Shown: positions 16,627 through 24,681 of the stretch, in pieces
Layout of the letters: each line of letters opens with the position of its first letter
How positions within the stretch are numbered: the first letter of the stretch is position 1
NCBI GenBank assembly: GCA_963744875.1
Contig: CAVUVQ010000002.1
Coordinates: 62,001 to 126,000, forward strand
Length of the DNA stretch: 64,000 bases
Reading direction: 5' to 3'
Source of the DNA: JACDAE01 sp963744875
Lineage (GTDB): Bacteria; Chloroflexota; Ktedonobacteria; Ktedonobacterales; Ktedonobacteraceae
Translations under genes and position numbers: made by a program
The notes under the pieces: model-generated
What the model was told of the DNA's origin: nothing
Databases searched by the model: none
Seen by the model: the letters and a program-made list of their open reading frames with translations, nothing else

Positions 16627-16726
16627 CGAAAACAGGTGAGATGCGTTGTTTATAGATGTAATGATGAAAGACCAGCAGGGAAGCAGTCCGATTTTGCTCG
16701 CTACCTGGTACTGTTTTGGTGTTCAT
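16619..16726 (-). CDS. Leader peptide of ABC-F gene
   Basis: A 35-codon frame (start MNTKTVPGSEQNRT, end KQRISPVFAA) with ATG at 16726. It is 247 bases upstream of the ABC-F start on the same strand. Its final codons GCC GCA TAA are inside the left arm of a perfect hairpin. The promoter lies immediately upstream, so it may be translated from a leaderless or nearly leaderless transcript. No homology is claimed. The position, size and stop-in-hairpin geometry match regulatory leader ORFs of ribosome-protection and methylase genes. Confidence 0.5.
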   Translation of the reverse strand: MNTKTVPGSEQNRTASLLVFHHYIYKQRISPVFAA

Positions 16727-16733
16727 GTTCTGA

Positions 16734-16762
16734 GCGTAACATTACAGGATTGGGTATGTCAA
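16734..16762 (-). promoter_or_regulatory. Promoter of ABC-F transcription unit
   Basis: On the minus strand, TTGACA (16762-16757) is a consensus -35 box. The -10 is weaker, TTACGC at 17-base spacing or TACGCT at 18. It would start transcription close to the leader peptide ATG at 16726. Confidence 0.45.
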
Positions 16763-16840
16763 GCCTTGCAAAAAAGCAGAGTAGTATCTAGTTTTTCATC
16801 CATTCTCAGTACACCCTGACTTCTTTGCAGCCTCACCATG

Positions 16841-17070
16841 CTAGAGATGCTCCAAAAAATCTTCATGAGTCACTTTCGCTTGTCTCAAAATTCTACGCAA
16901 AGTGCCTACAGCCATTTCTTTGTGCAACGGTATGACGCATATCAACTCACTCTCGGAAGTCTGTTTTCTCAAACCACATGGCTGCCACGCTGTCTAACAC
17001 GTACAAAACCTAAACGCTCCATAACGCGAATAGCCTTTTCGCCAGAAATTATAGGTAACTTAGGCGGCAT
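16841..17070 (-). pseudogene. hicA: HicA-type toxin, frameshifted
   Basis: Starts with MPPKLPIISGEKAIRVMERL and runs GFVRVRQRGSHVV to a TGA at 16971-16969. Shifting one base, the same strand continues LRKQTSESELICVIPLHKEM, then AVGTLRRILRQAKVTHEDFL and a stop at 16841. Together this is a full HicA (about 76 residues) with the catalytic GSHVV histidine and the PLHKEM and GTLRRILRQA motifs. A single base is missing near 16969-16980 (230 bases where 231 are needed). HicA is an mRNA interferase neutralised by HicB. The start overlaps hicB by 11 bases. As read, the toxin is inactive unless the break is a sequencing error. Confidence 0.8.
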
Positions 17071-17272
17071 CGCTTATCTCGAAAGTTGTGAACAATGCAC
17101 GCTTAATCTCAGGCACTTGCACTTCTTCAAGATACAACTGAGTTGCCTCTTTCAAATTAGCAATAGCCTCTTCAACCGTATCACCTTGACTCACAGTACC
17201 TACTTCAGGGCAATCTGCGACGTAAAGATTACCTTCCTGATGAAGTACCGCACTTAATGTACGTGTTGTCAT
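17060..17272 (-). CDS. hicB: HicB-type antitoxin
   Basis: A 70-residue HicB-like protein with the partially degraded RNase-H-type fold: LSAVLHQEGNLYVADCPEVG, then TVSQGDTVEEAIANLKEATQ, then LYLEEV. It has no C-terminal DNA-binding extension, so it is the short form. It comes first in the pair and its end overlaps the hicA start, the reverse order to the Escherichia coli locus but common in this subgroup. It would bind HicA and block the active site. Confidence 0.85.
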   Translation of the reverse strand: MTTRTLSAVLHQEGNLYVADCPEVGTVSQGDTVEEAIANLKEATQLYLEEVQVPEIKRALFTTFEISDAA

Positions 17273-17424
17273 CTTTCTCCTCCTGCATATTCTTTACCCA
17301 AAGTATACCAAATTTTCCAAACAAACAAAATCCCAAAACCCTTCGTTGTTTCTTTCTTCTTTTACGTTTGAGAAAGCTTCCAGTTATGCGTGGTATCCCA
17401 CAAGCAATTAAAACTACTACTCAT

Positions 17425-18252
17425 TTACTTCTCTATTTTTTGAATAAAGTTCAAACTCTCGCGCAGCCTTTCAATATCCACATGCCCCTGCTTATCAATC
17501 GCAGGAGCCTCAAGACTGATCGATCCACGAAAATTGTGTTGTTTCAGCCCTTGAAAGAAGCGGGCAAAGTCGATATATCCCTGACCAGGATGGAGGTATT
17601 TACGACTGCCATCATTATGGAATCCTTGCCCATCGTAGTCCTTGATGTGCACATGCCGAACCAGTGGCTGTTTCCATAACCATGCTGTCGTGAAGACGGC
17701 TTCGATCTGTTCATGTTTGGCTAGAAACTCCGTATCCAGCGCGACCCGACTACGCCCATCATGCTCCACTGCACGCTCCACATTGCTCAGTGGATCGAAC
17801 TTACGACATGGGATCGTCTCGATCGCCAGTTCTATATCGTAACTAGCCGCAATATCTATACACTCATGAAGACATTCTAGATTAAGATCAAGATTATCAT
17901 CCAATTCGGGCCAGCCCCAGAGGTGGAGCACCAGAATCCGTGAACCAAGACGACTGCCTAATCGGCAATTATCTCGTAGCCAGCGTACACCCTGTTCTCG
18001 TTCGCTTGCCTGTGCTTTGCCCAGCGCAACGCCGATATTTTTCTCAGTATGGATGACAGGAAATTTCAGACCAGATCGTTGCAGATCGGTGGCAATGCGC
18101 TCAAGTTCGGGATACCAGGCTGGATAAAACAATAACTCAAGGCCATCTACATCCAATTGTGGGCCGTATTTTAGTATCGCCTGATAACTGGTATAATCTG
18201 GATGGCGACTGAAGGCTCCGGTAGAGCAAAGGATCTGTATGTGCTGGCTCAT
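17425..18252 (-). CDS. Sugar phosphate isomerase/epimerase family protein
   Basis: A 275-residue TIM-barrel protein of the AP-endonuclease-2-like / xylose-isomerase-like superfamily. Metal and catalytic residues are seen in FPVIHTEKNIG, ILVLHLWGWPE, ELAIETIPCR (Glu), SRVALDTEF (Asp), VRHVHIKDYDGQG (His and Asp) and ISLEAPA (Glu). There is no signal peptide. The substrate is probably a sugar, inositol derivative or hydroxy acid. Its AGGAG ribosome site is clear. It is divergent from serS and has no obvious pathway neighbour. Confidence 0.8.
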   Translation of the reverse strand: MSQHIQILCSTGAFSRHPDYTSYQAILKYGPQLDVDGLELLFYPAWYPELERIATDLQRSGLKFPVIHTEKNIGVALGKAQASEREQGVRWLRDNCRLGSRLGSRILVLHLWGWPELDDNLDLNLECLHECIDIAASYDIELAIETIPCRKFDPLSNVERAVEHDGRSRVALDTEFLAKHEQIEAVFTTAWLWKQPLVRHVHIKDYDGQGFHNDGSRKYLHPGQGYIDFARFFQGLKQHNFRGSISLEAPAIDKQGHVDIERLRESLNFIQKIEK

Positions 18253-18384
18253 GCCTCGTTGTGTTTCTCCTATTTATTAAAATGTGGGCTTAATCCACTT
18301 ATTGTACATGCTGAGGAAGAGGTATGCAAACCGTATCTACCCATTACTTTATGTCAAATGCGTTCGTGTCATATCTGAATATGC

Positions 18385-18390
18385 TATACT
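18385..18390 (+). promoter_or_regulatory. -10 box of serS, possibly leaderless
   Basis: TATACT at 18385-18390 places transcription start at about 18397, only a few bases before the ATG at 18400. No Shine-Dalgarno sequence precedes the ATG. No good -35 box is present at the right distance. Confidence 0.45.
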
Positions 18391-18399
18391 GGTCCTGCT

Positions 18400-19671
18400 A
18401 TGTTAAATCTTGATTTTATTTGCCAGCATCCGCAGGTGGTACGTGAGGCATTGCAGCGGCGGCGTGACCCTCATACGATTGATGAGATTCTACGCCTGGC
18501 CGAGCAGCGACGTGTTCTCGTTACCCGCTGTGATGGTCTTTATACCATTCTGAAAGCGTTGAAAGAAAGCGCACAGAATAAAGCAGCAGGGCAGCGTAAG
18601 ACGGCAGATCCACAGGTGAAAACGCTCACACATGATATTCGGCAACTAGAGATGCAGATTACCGATCTAGGGGCGCACTTGCAACCATTGCTGCTGGACC
18701 TGCCAAATCTTCCGCACCAGAGTGTACCTGTTGGCGAGGGTGAGCAGGACAACGTTGAGGTACGGGTGTGGGGTGAGCCTGTTTCATTTCATTTCCAGCC
18801 GCACTCGCACTGGGATCTGGGTCTCCGTCTGGGATTGATCGATGCTGAGAGTGGCACAAAGATTGCCGGTAGCCGCTTTGTCACCCTTAAAGGATCTGGT
18901 GCTCGCTTAGAGCGTGCCCTGATCTCGTTTATGTTAGATATCCATACGCGCGAACATGGCTATACCGAGATACTTCCCCCACTCCTGGCTAAACGTACCA
19001 TTATGATTGGCTCCGGTCAATTGCCAAAATTTGAAGATCAGGTCTACTCCAGTTCCGAGGATGAGTTGTACTTGAATCCTACGGCTGAAGTGCCTCTTGT
19101 AGGTATGCATAGCGATACTATTATGCCGCCCGGCACACTGCCATTACGGTATGTTGCCTGGACGACTGCATTTCGACGCGAAGCTGGTTCTACTTCGCGT
19201 CAGAGCAGTGGATTGTTGCGCCTCCACCAGTTCAACAAGGTTGAGATTTTCCAGTACGTAGCTCCCCAGGATTCTTATGTCATCTTACAGGAAATGTTGG
19301 GGCATGCAGAACGCGTTTTACAATATCTGGAGTTGCCGTATCGTGTCGTAGAATTATGTACTGGGAGTCTGCCCTTTGCCTCTGCAAAGACGTTTGATCT
19401 GGAGGTATGGATGCCGGGTCAGGGGAGCTACGTTGAGATTTCCTCGATCAGTAATTGTGAGGGATTTCAGGCGCGACGGGCAAATATTAAATATCGGCCC
19501 TCACAAGGTGTACATTCTGAATATGTGCATACGCTGAATGGCGCAGGATTGGCGGTAGGGCGTACGATGGCTGCAATACTAGAGACCTATCAGCAGGCTG
19601 ATGGTTCCGTGATTGTCCCAAAAGTACTACGCCCATATATGCAGACTTCACTGCTTGCTTTCCCGGTGTAG
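18400..19671 (+). CDS. serS: Seryl-tRNA synthetase
   Basis: Charges tRNA-Ser with serine. The protein has 423 residues, the usual length. The N-terminal coiled-coil arm (about 28-105, ILRLAEQRRVLVTRCDGL and later) binds the tRNA. Class II motif 1 is in ERALISFMLDIHTREHGY, motif 2 in YVAWTTAFRREAGSTSRQSS, with LLRLHQFNKVEIFQ, and motif 3 in LNGAGLAVGRTMAAILETYQ. The conserved TAEVPL and EISSISNCEGFQARR segments are present. It is 110 bases from a tRNA-Ser gene on the same strand. Confidence 0.96.
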   Translation: MLNLDFICQHPQVVREALQRRRDPHTIDEILRLAEQRRVLVTRCDGLYTILKALKESAQNKAAGQRKTADPQVKTLTHDIRQLEMQITDLGAHLQPLLLDLPNLPHQSVPVGEGEQDNVEVRVWGEPVSFHFQPHSHWDLGLRLGLIDAESGTKIAGSRFVTLKGSGARLERALISFMLDIHTREHGYTEILPPLLAKRTIMIGSGQLPKFEDQVYSSSEDELYLNPTAEVPLVGMHSDTIMPPGTLPLRYVAWTTAFRREAGSTSRQSSGLLRLHQFNKVEIFQYVAPQDSYVILQEMLGHAERVLQYLELPYRVVELCTGSLPFASAKTFDLEVWMPGQGSYVEISSISNCEGFQARRANIKYRPSQGVHSEYVHTLNGAGLAVGRTMAAILETYQQADGSVIVPKVLRPYMQTSLLAFPV

Positions 19672-19781
19672 CAAGCTTGCGAAGCCACTTGATGAATGAG
19701 GAAAGGGGAGGGGTGAGAATTTTTGGTAACAAACTGATTGAAACCCTTCCAAAGCGGTGTTGCCTGTGGTATAGTAGTCGT

Positions 19782-19865
19782 GGAGGGATGGCAGAGTGGT
19801 CTATTGCGGCTGTCTTGAAAACAGCTGGGTTAACAGCCCCAGGGGTTCGAATCCCTTTCCCTCCG
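19782..19865 (+). tRNA. tRNA-Ser(UGA)
   Basis: An 84-base tRNA. The acceptor stem GGAGGGA pairs with TCCCTCC, followed by G73. The anticodon stem GCTGT/ACAGC encloses CTTGAAA, giving anticodon TGA. A long variable arm, typical of serine tRNAs, and a TTCGAAT T-loop are present. A TATAGT box at 19770-19775 lies seven bases upstream of the gene. CCA is not encoded. Confidence 0.95.
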
Positions 19866-20123
19866 TTCCAGTTCTGAGACAATGGAGTCTTCTCTGGATA
19901 TGGTCAGTTTTGCCACCTATATCTCCTGGCTGTTTTGAAATATGACCTTATCTTAATTAGCATGTTGACAATGGCTGTCGCTACTCTTCTATGCAAGAAA
20001 TTGGTACTTATTTGAGTACCATGTATATACGACCTATCGTAGTGGACTCTTGTGCATGTGTGTTATCTGTGGGGGATAACGCAAGCGTGCAGGAGCCGTT
20101 TTGTGGACGGACGGTGAATTACT

Positions 20124-21476
20124 GTGTTGCGAATAGGAATGTTAGAGCAACTCGATCTAGCGAGCGTTTTACGCCGGGTCGAAACGTATAGCAAGACGGG
20201 CTTGATGATAATCAGGCAAGAAGGCCAGTGGGTAGAACTTTATTTCCGTGATGGCCGTTTGATGTGCCTTGGCCCGATTCGCACGAATGCAACCCTTGGA
20301 GAAAGATTACTAAAAGATGGTGTAATTTCTCCTGTTGCATTAAAAGAAACTCTTCTTGTTGTGGGCGATGCCCAACAGAGTGAGACGCGTATGGCGTTGA
20401 CGTTGATGGATCTGGGTTATGTAAGTCACGAAGAGTTACGCGCCTGGGCGACCTATAATGCAATTGAAGCGCTTGGTGCCCTCCTTTCCTGGAAAAGCGG
20501 TGAAGTCTCCTTTGGGGAAGAGGCAACACCTCCATCTGATCGCCTGCTAGTTGCCCTCTCTATCTCGGCTTTGCTTTCTTCTATCGTGCCGGAAACCCCG
20601 GTTCCTCAACCCGCTCCCGTCCTTGCAAAGTCTAAACCTACCCAGGATCTTGGTCAACCTGCTCCCGTTCTTGCAAAGTCTAAACCTACCCAGGATCTGA
20701 GTCAACCTGCTCCCTCTGTGCATAACGTCCCTGATGTCCCGACGCTCGTCAATACCTCTGATTTACTATTGGGCGATTTTGATGATACTCCTCTCACGAC
20801 ATCTTTCTCTTCGACTGATGCACTCTCAGCTATACTTACTTCTAATGATGCCAATAACTCTGCACAAAATGTGTCTGGTGCCTCGTTAGTTCAGCCTGTC
20901 GCAGTGATGAACCCTAAACCACCAAAACGTATCGACACTTCATTTATGCGCCCCGACATGCTGCTTACTCCTGTTGATCTCTCGGCGGCACGCGAGCGTA
21001 CCCCTCAAGTCCAACTGACCCCTGATCAGTGGCGCTTGCTCACAAAAGTGGATGGTCGCACTTCTTTGCAGGCCGCCTGCATGGATTTAGCCATGACACC
21101 TGAATTGATCTGCCAGGTAGCTGGAGAACTGTTGGTGGAAGGCTTAATACAGCTCTCCTTCTCTTCACAGGGTCAGATGAGCGAACTTTCTCCGATCTCC
21201 AAAGAACTGATCTCATCAGGCATCAATAATGGATATGTTGTTCCCAATTATGCCAGTGCCGTTTCTACTTTGCCCAATACAGATGCGTCACCTCAATTTA
21301 CTTCGTCTTTTCCTTGTGAAACGCAATCGCAGTGGGGTAATGGTGGCAATGGGGCAACGTTTGTGCCTGGGCGCGGCTGGATCGCTTCACCACAGCCCTT
21401 ACAGCCCTTACCTACGAGCGGTCCATTAGCTGCTACATATAGTGATATTTATGCTCAGGTCGGAGGGGGTCGCTAG
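20124..21476 (+). CDS. DUF4388 domain protein
   Basis: A protein of 450 residues. The N-terminal domain (about 5-140) is DUF4388 (PATAN-like): LEQLDLASVLRRVETYSKTG, GQWVELYFRDGRLMC and LGERLLKDG. The middle (about 155-290) is a low-complexity linker with two copies of a 16-residue unit, PAPVLAKSKPTQDLG and one more residue. The C-terminal part (about 295-345) has LTPDQWRLLTKVDGRTSLQA, a winged-helix-like segment. DUF4388 proteins occur beside small GTPases and signalling proteins in Chloroflexota. It is followed after 14 bases by an AAA+ protein. GTG at 20124 or ATG at 20139 is the start; neither has a strong ribosome site. Confidence 0.75.
   Translation: MLRIGMLEQLDLASVLRRVETYSKTGLMIIRQEGQWVELYFRDGRLMCLGPIRTNATLGERLLKDGVISPVALKETLLVVGDAQQSETRMALTLMDLGYVSHEELRAWATYNAIEALGALLSWKSGEVSFGEEATPPSDRLLVALSISALLSSIVPETPVPQPAPVLAKSKPTQDLGQPAPVLAKSKPTQDLSQPAPSVHNVPDVPTLVNTSDLLLGDFDDTPLTTSFSSTDALSAILTSNDANNSAQNVSGASLVQPVAVMNPKPPKRIDTSFMRPDMLLTPVDLSAARERTPQVQLTPDQWRLLTKVDGRTSLQAACMDLAMTPELICQVAGELLVEGLIQLSFSSQGQMSELSPISKELISSGINNGYVVPNYASAVSTLPNTDASPQFTSSFPCETQSQWGNGGNGATFVPGRGWIASPQPLQPLPTSGPLAATYSDIYAQVGGGR
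20607..20702 (+). repeat. 48-base tandem repeat in DUF4388 gene
   Basis: Two adjacent 48-base units (20607-20654, 20655-20702) encode the PAPVLAKSKPTQDL unit in frame. The start of a third unit follows. Confidence 0.8.
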
Positions 21477-21483
21477 CGACCCC
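21466..21483. repeat. 18-base palindrome over the DUF4388 stop
   Basis: GGGGTCGCTAGCGACCCC is a perfect palindrome. Its central TAG is the stop codon of the DUF4388 gene, and CCCCTACC at its right end recalls the GTAGGGG ends of the dispersed elements. Confidence 0.6.
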
Positions 21484-21490
21484 TACCTCT

Positions 21491-22552
21491 TTGTCTAAAG
21501 AATATGCGGGATGCGAGGTATGTGTGAAGGGAAGTCATTTATCATTTTCTCTGCCGACAGAAGGCTCCGATGAGGAAGGCTTTATTGCTGGCATGTTAGT
21601 TGGTCGTAGCGCTGCTATGCAAGAAGTAGCAGCGCTTGTACGCCAGATGGCCCTCTATCCAGCTACAACGGTACTCCTACAAGGGGAAAGCGGCACAGGA
21701 AAAGATGTTGCAGCCCGTGCCATCCATGAGTTAAGCAATCGCGCATCTTATCAGTTTGTTGCCATCAATTGCGCCGCTATCCCCGAAACGTTGCTGGAAA
21801 CCGAGCTTTTTGGTGTCGAGGCTGGCGCTTTCACCGATGCAAAGGTCTCACGTGAAGGGTATCTTCTACATGCCGATGGTGGTACTCTTTTCCTGGATGA
21901 GATTGGCTCGATGCCTCTCGTTTTGCAAGCAAAACTGCTTCGCTTTCTTGAAGCTCGCAGTTTTCGTCGTGTTGGTAGTACCAGAGAGATTCATGTGAAC
22001 CTCCGGGTTATCTCCGCTACCAATGTTGATCTGCAAGCGGCGGTCACCCATAAGACATTTCGTGATGATCTCTTTTATCGTTTAAAAGTTATCACCATTA
22101 CCCTACCCCCATTGCGTGAACGTCCCGAAGATATTGAGCCGCTGGTTGCATACTTCTTAAAGCTGCATAGCGCTGAAGGTATGGAGCCGCTGCGCATGAG
22201 TCCTGAAGCCCTTGAAATTCTCCAACATTACTCCTGGCCCGGTAACGTGCGCGAACTCCGTAGTGTGATCCAGCGTGGTCAGATCCTCTGCGACAATAAT
22301 GAAATTTTACCGCAAGATTTGCCGGAGAGTATTCATCAGGCTGCCAAAGGTAATAGCCAGCGCCTGCAAGAGCTGCAACAACAATTACATCTTCCATCCG
22401 AAGGCATTGACTTACCAACTTTTCTCGGCACCATCGAATACAATTTTATCCAGGAGGCGCTCGAACTCTGCCGTGGAAACCAGGTGCGAGCTGCTGCTCT
22501 ACTTGGTATCTCTCGGGATCAATTGCGCTATCGGATGTCACGGAAGTCTTAA
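21491..22552 (+). CDS. Sigma-54-interaction AAA+ transcription regulator
   Basis: A protein of up to 353 residues. It is an NtrC-type AAA+ ATPase without a receiver domain: GESGTGKD (Walker A), ELFGVEAGAFTDA (sigma-54 loop), GGTLFLDEIGSM (Walker B), and DLFYRLKVITITLPPLRERP followed by YSWPGNVREL. The C-terminus is a Fis-like helix-turn-helix: QEALELCRGNQVRAAALLGI then RDQLRYRMS. The usual GAFTGA is GAFTDA, a frequent natural variant. The start is uncertain: TTG at 21491 or GTG at 21524. With no sensor domain, it may be controlled by the DUF4388 protein encoded just upstream. Confidence 0.85.
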   Translation: MSKEYAGCEVCVKGSHLSFSLPTEGSDEEGFIAGMLVGRSAAMQEVAALVRQMALYPATTVLLQGESGTGKDVAARAIHELSNRASYQFVAINCAAIPETLLETELFGVEAGAFTDAKVSREGYLLHADGGTLFLDEIGSMPLVLQAKLLRFLEARSFRRVGSTREIHVNLRVISATNVDLQAAVTHKTFRDDLFYRLKVITITLPPLRERPEDIEPLVAYFLKLHSAEGMEPLRMSPEALEILQHYSWPGNVRELRSVIQRGQILCDNNEILPQDLPESIHQAAKGNSQRLQELQQQLHLPSEGIDLPTFLGTIEYNFIQEALELCRGNQVRAAALLGISRDQLRYRMSRKS

Positions 22553-22652
22553 TGCATTTCCACTTGTCCTCTTCGGGTTTAAGAGGTATACTTTCCCCAC
22601 AGGAGGCAGCAGGAGCTCCCAATCTTTCTCGACCCGTTTGAGGGTACTGAAA

Positions 22653-23876
22653 TTATATCTCCTCAGGCCAATCAAGCATCATCGCTTTTGCTGTATCGCC
22701 TGGCTGTATCACCACGCCGCCCTCCGGTACAATCACAAAGGCGTTCGCGTTCAGTAGTGAGGTCATTACATGCGATCCCTGGTTGCCCGTTGTGTGTGCA
22801 ATAAAGCGTCCATCCTGCCATGTTACATGGGCACGTACATAATGGCGACGCATTGCACGATCACCTACACCATCTTTCACTATTACATCTATCTGAGGTT
22901 TGAGTAGTCGCGTATGCCCCAACATTTTGCGTATCAAAGGACGCCCAAACAATTCGAAGGTCACAGCGGTAGAGACCGGATTTCCAGGCAGACCAAGTAA
23001 CGGTGCCGCTCCAATATAGCCAAACGCTACCGGTTTTCCTGGGCGCATATTAATACGCCAGAAGTCGATGTTGCCCTGCTCCTGCATGATCTTTTTCACC
23101 AGATCGAAGTCTCCTACAGAGACACCGCCGGAGGTCAAAATAAGGTCATAGGTCATGGCCTCGCTGAACTTCTCACGCAGGCTCTCCACTGTATCACGCG
23201 CTACTCCCAGGCGATGCGCTTCTGCTCCTGCCTGGCGTACGGCTGCTTCCAGGAGGTAGCTATTGCTGTTACGGATCTTCCCTGGCTGTAAGCTTTCCCC
23301 GATATCAACCACTTCATCACCCGTTCCCAGAATTGCCACACGCGGACGCCGTATCACGGGAACGCTTGCCCACCCCAATGTTGCCAGTATACCGATCTCC
23401 CATGCACCAATCTCAGTGCCTTGTGTGAGAACCGTCTGCCCCCTCTGGATGTCTTCACCAGCCGGACGGATATTGTTTCCAGGTGCCACCTCCTCTAACA
23501 CTTCCACCCATGGACTATCTGGTCCAGCGGAGCGCGTTAATTCCACCTGAATGATGGTGTCCGCTCCCGGGGGCACCGGTGCACCTGTCATAATTCGCAT
23601 CGCTGTTCCATCTTCAACCGCCGAACTGGCGACATACCCGGCAGCTATCTCACCTGTGACACGCAGGCGTGCAGGTTGCCCATTGACCAGTTTGCTATTC
23701 TTGCTCAAAAGCGCAAAACCATCCATCGCAGAATTGTCGAAGGGAGGTATATCCTCTTGCGCCACGATATCCTGTGCAAGGACCAGCCCGCAAGCTTCAG
23801 AAAGAGGAACATGCGTAATCGCAAGGGGTTTTATATCAGCAAGTATACGTTTGAGAGCTTCTTCTACGCTTAGCAT
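22653..23876 (-). CDS. moeA: Molybdopterin molybdenumtransferase
   Basis: Inserts molybdate into adenylylated molybdopterin in molybdenum cofactor synthesis. The protein has 407 residues, the normal length, from the ATG at 23876 (MLSVEEALKRILADIKPLAI). A longer open frame would begin inside a dispersed repeat. Key segments: FDNSAMDGFALL, RIMTGAPVPPGADTIIQVE, RPAGEDIQRGQ, PRVAILGTGDEVVD, ILTSGGVSVGDFD and MRPGKPVAFG with GLPGNPVSTAVTFE. No other moa or mob genes are in the window. It is transcribed away from tRNA-Glu behind a terminator. Confidence 0.95.
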   Translation of the reverse strand: MLSVEEALKRILADIKPLAITHVPLSEACGLVLAQDIVAQEDIPPFDNSAMDGFALLSKNSKLVNGQPARLRVTGEIAAGYVASSAVEDGTAMRIMTGAPVPPGADTIIQVELTRSAGPDSPWVEVLEEVAPGNNIRPAGEDIQRGQTVLTQGTEIGAWEIGILATLGWASVPVIRRPRVAILGTGDEVVDIGESLQPGKIRNSNSYLLEAAVRQAGAEAHRLGVARDTVESLREKFSEAMTYDLILTSGGVSVGDFDLVKKIMQEQGNIDFWRINMRPGKPVAFGYIGAAPLLGLPGNPVSTAVTFELFGRPLIRKMLGHTRLLKPQIDVIVKDGVGDRAMRRHYVRAHVTWQDGRFIAHTTGNQGSHVMTSLLNANAFVIVPEGGVVIQPGDTAKAMMLDWPEEI

Positions 23877-23931
23877 ACACAGGTCGCCTTTCAAGATCGA
23901 TTTTGCTCTAGCACCATTCATCCACGTAGGG

Positions 23932-23956
23932 GCCAGATTTATCGCGCCCACGTGTG
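23932..23956. repeat. Dispersed element upstream of moeA
   Basis: A CACGTAGGGGCC end, GATTTATCGC and GCCCACGTG form an imperfect inverted repeat. The same GGGGCCAGATT motif recurs near 34,310. Confidence 0.6.
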
Positions 23957-24058
23957 TAATTTCACAATTCCTGGCCTCTACCCTGATCATTGTACACCAC
24001 AATGATGGAGAAGCGCCTCAAAGGTGACGCACGCAATAGATTTTCTTGCGTGAACGAG

Positions 24059-24108
24059 CAGCAAAAAGCCCACAACCTGAAATAAAAAAGGTTATGGGCT
24101 TTTTGCTG
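24059..24108 (-). terminator. Terminator after tRNA-Glu
   Basis: Two 19-base arms (24059-24077, 24090-24108) differ at one position. Each has an A- or T-run (GCAAAAAGCCC, GGGCTTTTTGC), so it can work on both strands. It lies six bases beyond the 3' end of tRNA-Glu. Confidence 0.85.
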
Positions 24109-24114
24109 AAATAG

Positions 24115-24188
24115 TACCTCGTACGGGATTCGAACCCGTGATCCCCGCCTTGAAAGGGCGATGTCCTAGGCCGCTAGACGAACGAGGC
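24115..24188 (-). tRNA. tRNA-Glu(UUC)
   Basis: Read on the minus strand, the 5' end is GCCTCGTTCGTCTAGC and the T-loop region is GGGTTCGAATCCC. The anticodon loop CTTTCAA gives TTC. The acceptor stem closes GCCTCGT against ACGAGGT with a final A; the first pair is G-U. Confidence 0.95.
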
Positions 24189-24220
24189 GTGTGCAATACT
24201 GCTCTTGTATTGCTTTCCGG

Positions 24221-24249
24221 ATTTTACTCTATTGCCATTGCTTTGTCAA
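24221..24249 (-). promoter_or_regulatory. Promoter of tRNA-Glu
   Basis: On the minus strand, TTGACA (24249-24244), a 17-base spacer and TAAAAT (24226-24221) lie about 33 bases upstream of the tRNA. Confidence 0.75.
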
Positions 24250-24437
24250 GCGGAATCGTGCCAGTTTCCAGGGCTTCCCACTCTAATAATTTTATTCAAA
24301 ATTGATATTCACTTATAATTCGCATCTTATCCAATTCACTCACCTCCCAATATATTCTCAGAACCTGATAGAACCTCGCAGGTAAGCATTTGTAGAGACA
24401 ACTCATGTGAAGGGAAAAATATCCGAATTTAAAACCC

Positions 24438-24466
24438 TTGACAAACTGTGATCTCATCAGTATACT
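24438..24466 (+). promoter_or_regulatory. Promoter of GH51 gene
   Basis: TTGACA (24438-24443), a 17-base spacer and TATACT (24461-24466) lie in the 490-base gap after tRNA-Glu, leaving a leader of about 208 bases. In that leader, TTCCACA and TGTGGAA (24611-24617, 24623-24629) form a small perfect hairpin that might be an operator. Confidence 0.7.
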
Positions 24467-24681
24467 GATGCCCAGTTAATTAATTTAACCGCTTAAATGA
24501 GCAAGGATACCTGCACCTTTCTTATCTGGAAATAAAGCGGCATATTATTGCTTGTTATGGTTCTCAAATACACTCTTTAAAAAAGTTAAGATAGATTTCC
24601 TCGGAATGTTTTCCACAGTGTATGTGGAAGGCTGTATATATATAATGTATGCAATACAAAGAAGCAAAAGGGGTTAATCTT

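Noticed and set aside
16838..17257. A 139-codon open frame on the plus strand
   Set aside because: It is the antisense of hicB and the broken hicA, both of which match known families.
21820..21840. GAFTDA in place of GAFTGA as evidence of a non-sigma-54 protein
   Set aside because: GAFTDA is a common natural variant in NtrC-type activators, so it does not show loss of sigma-54 contact.
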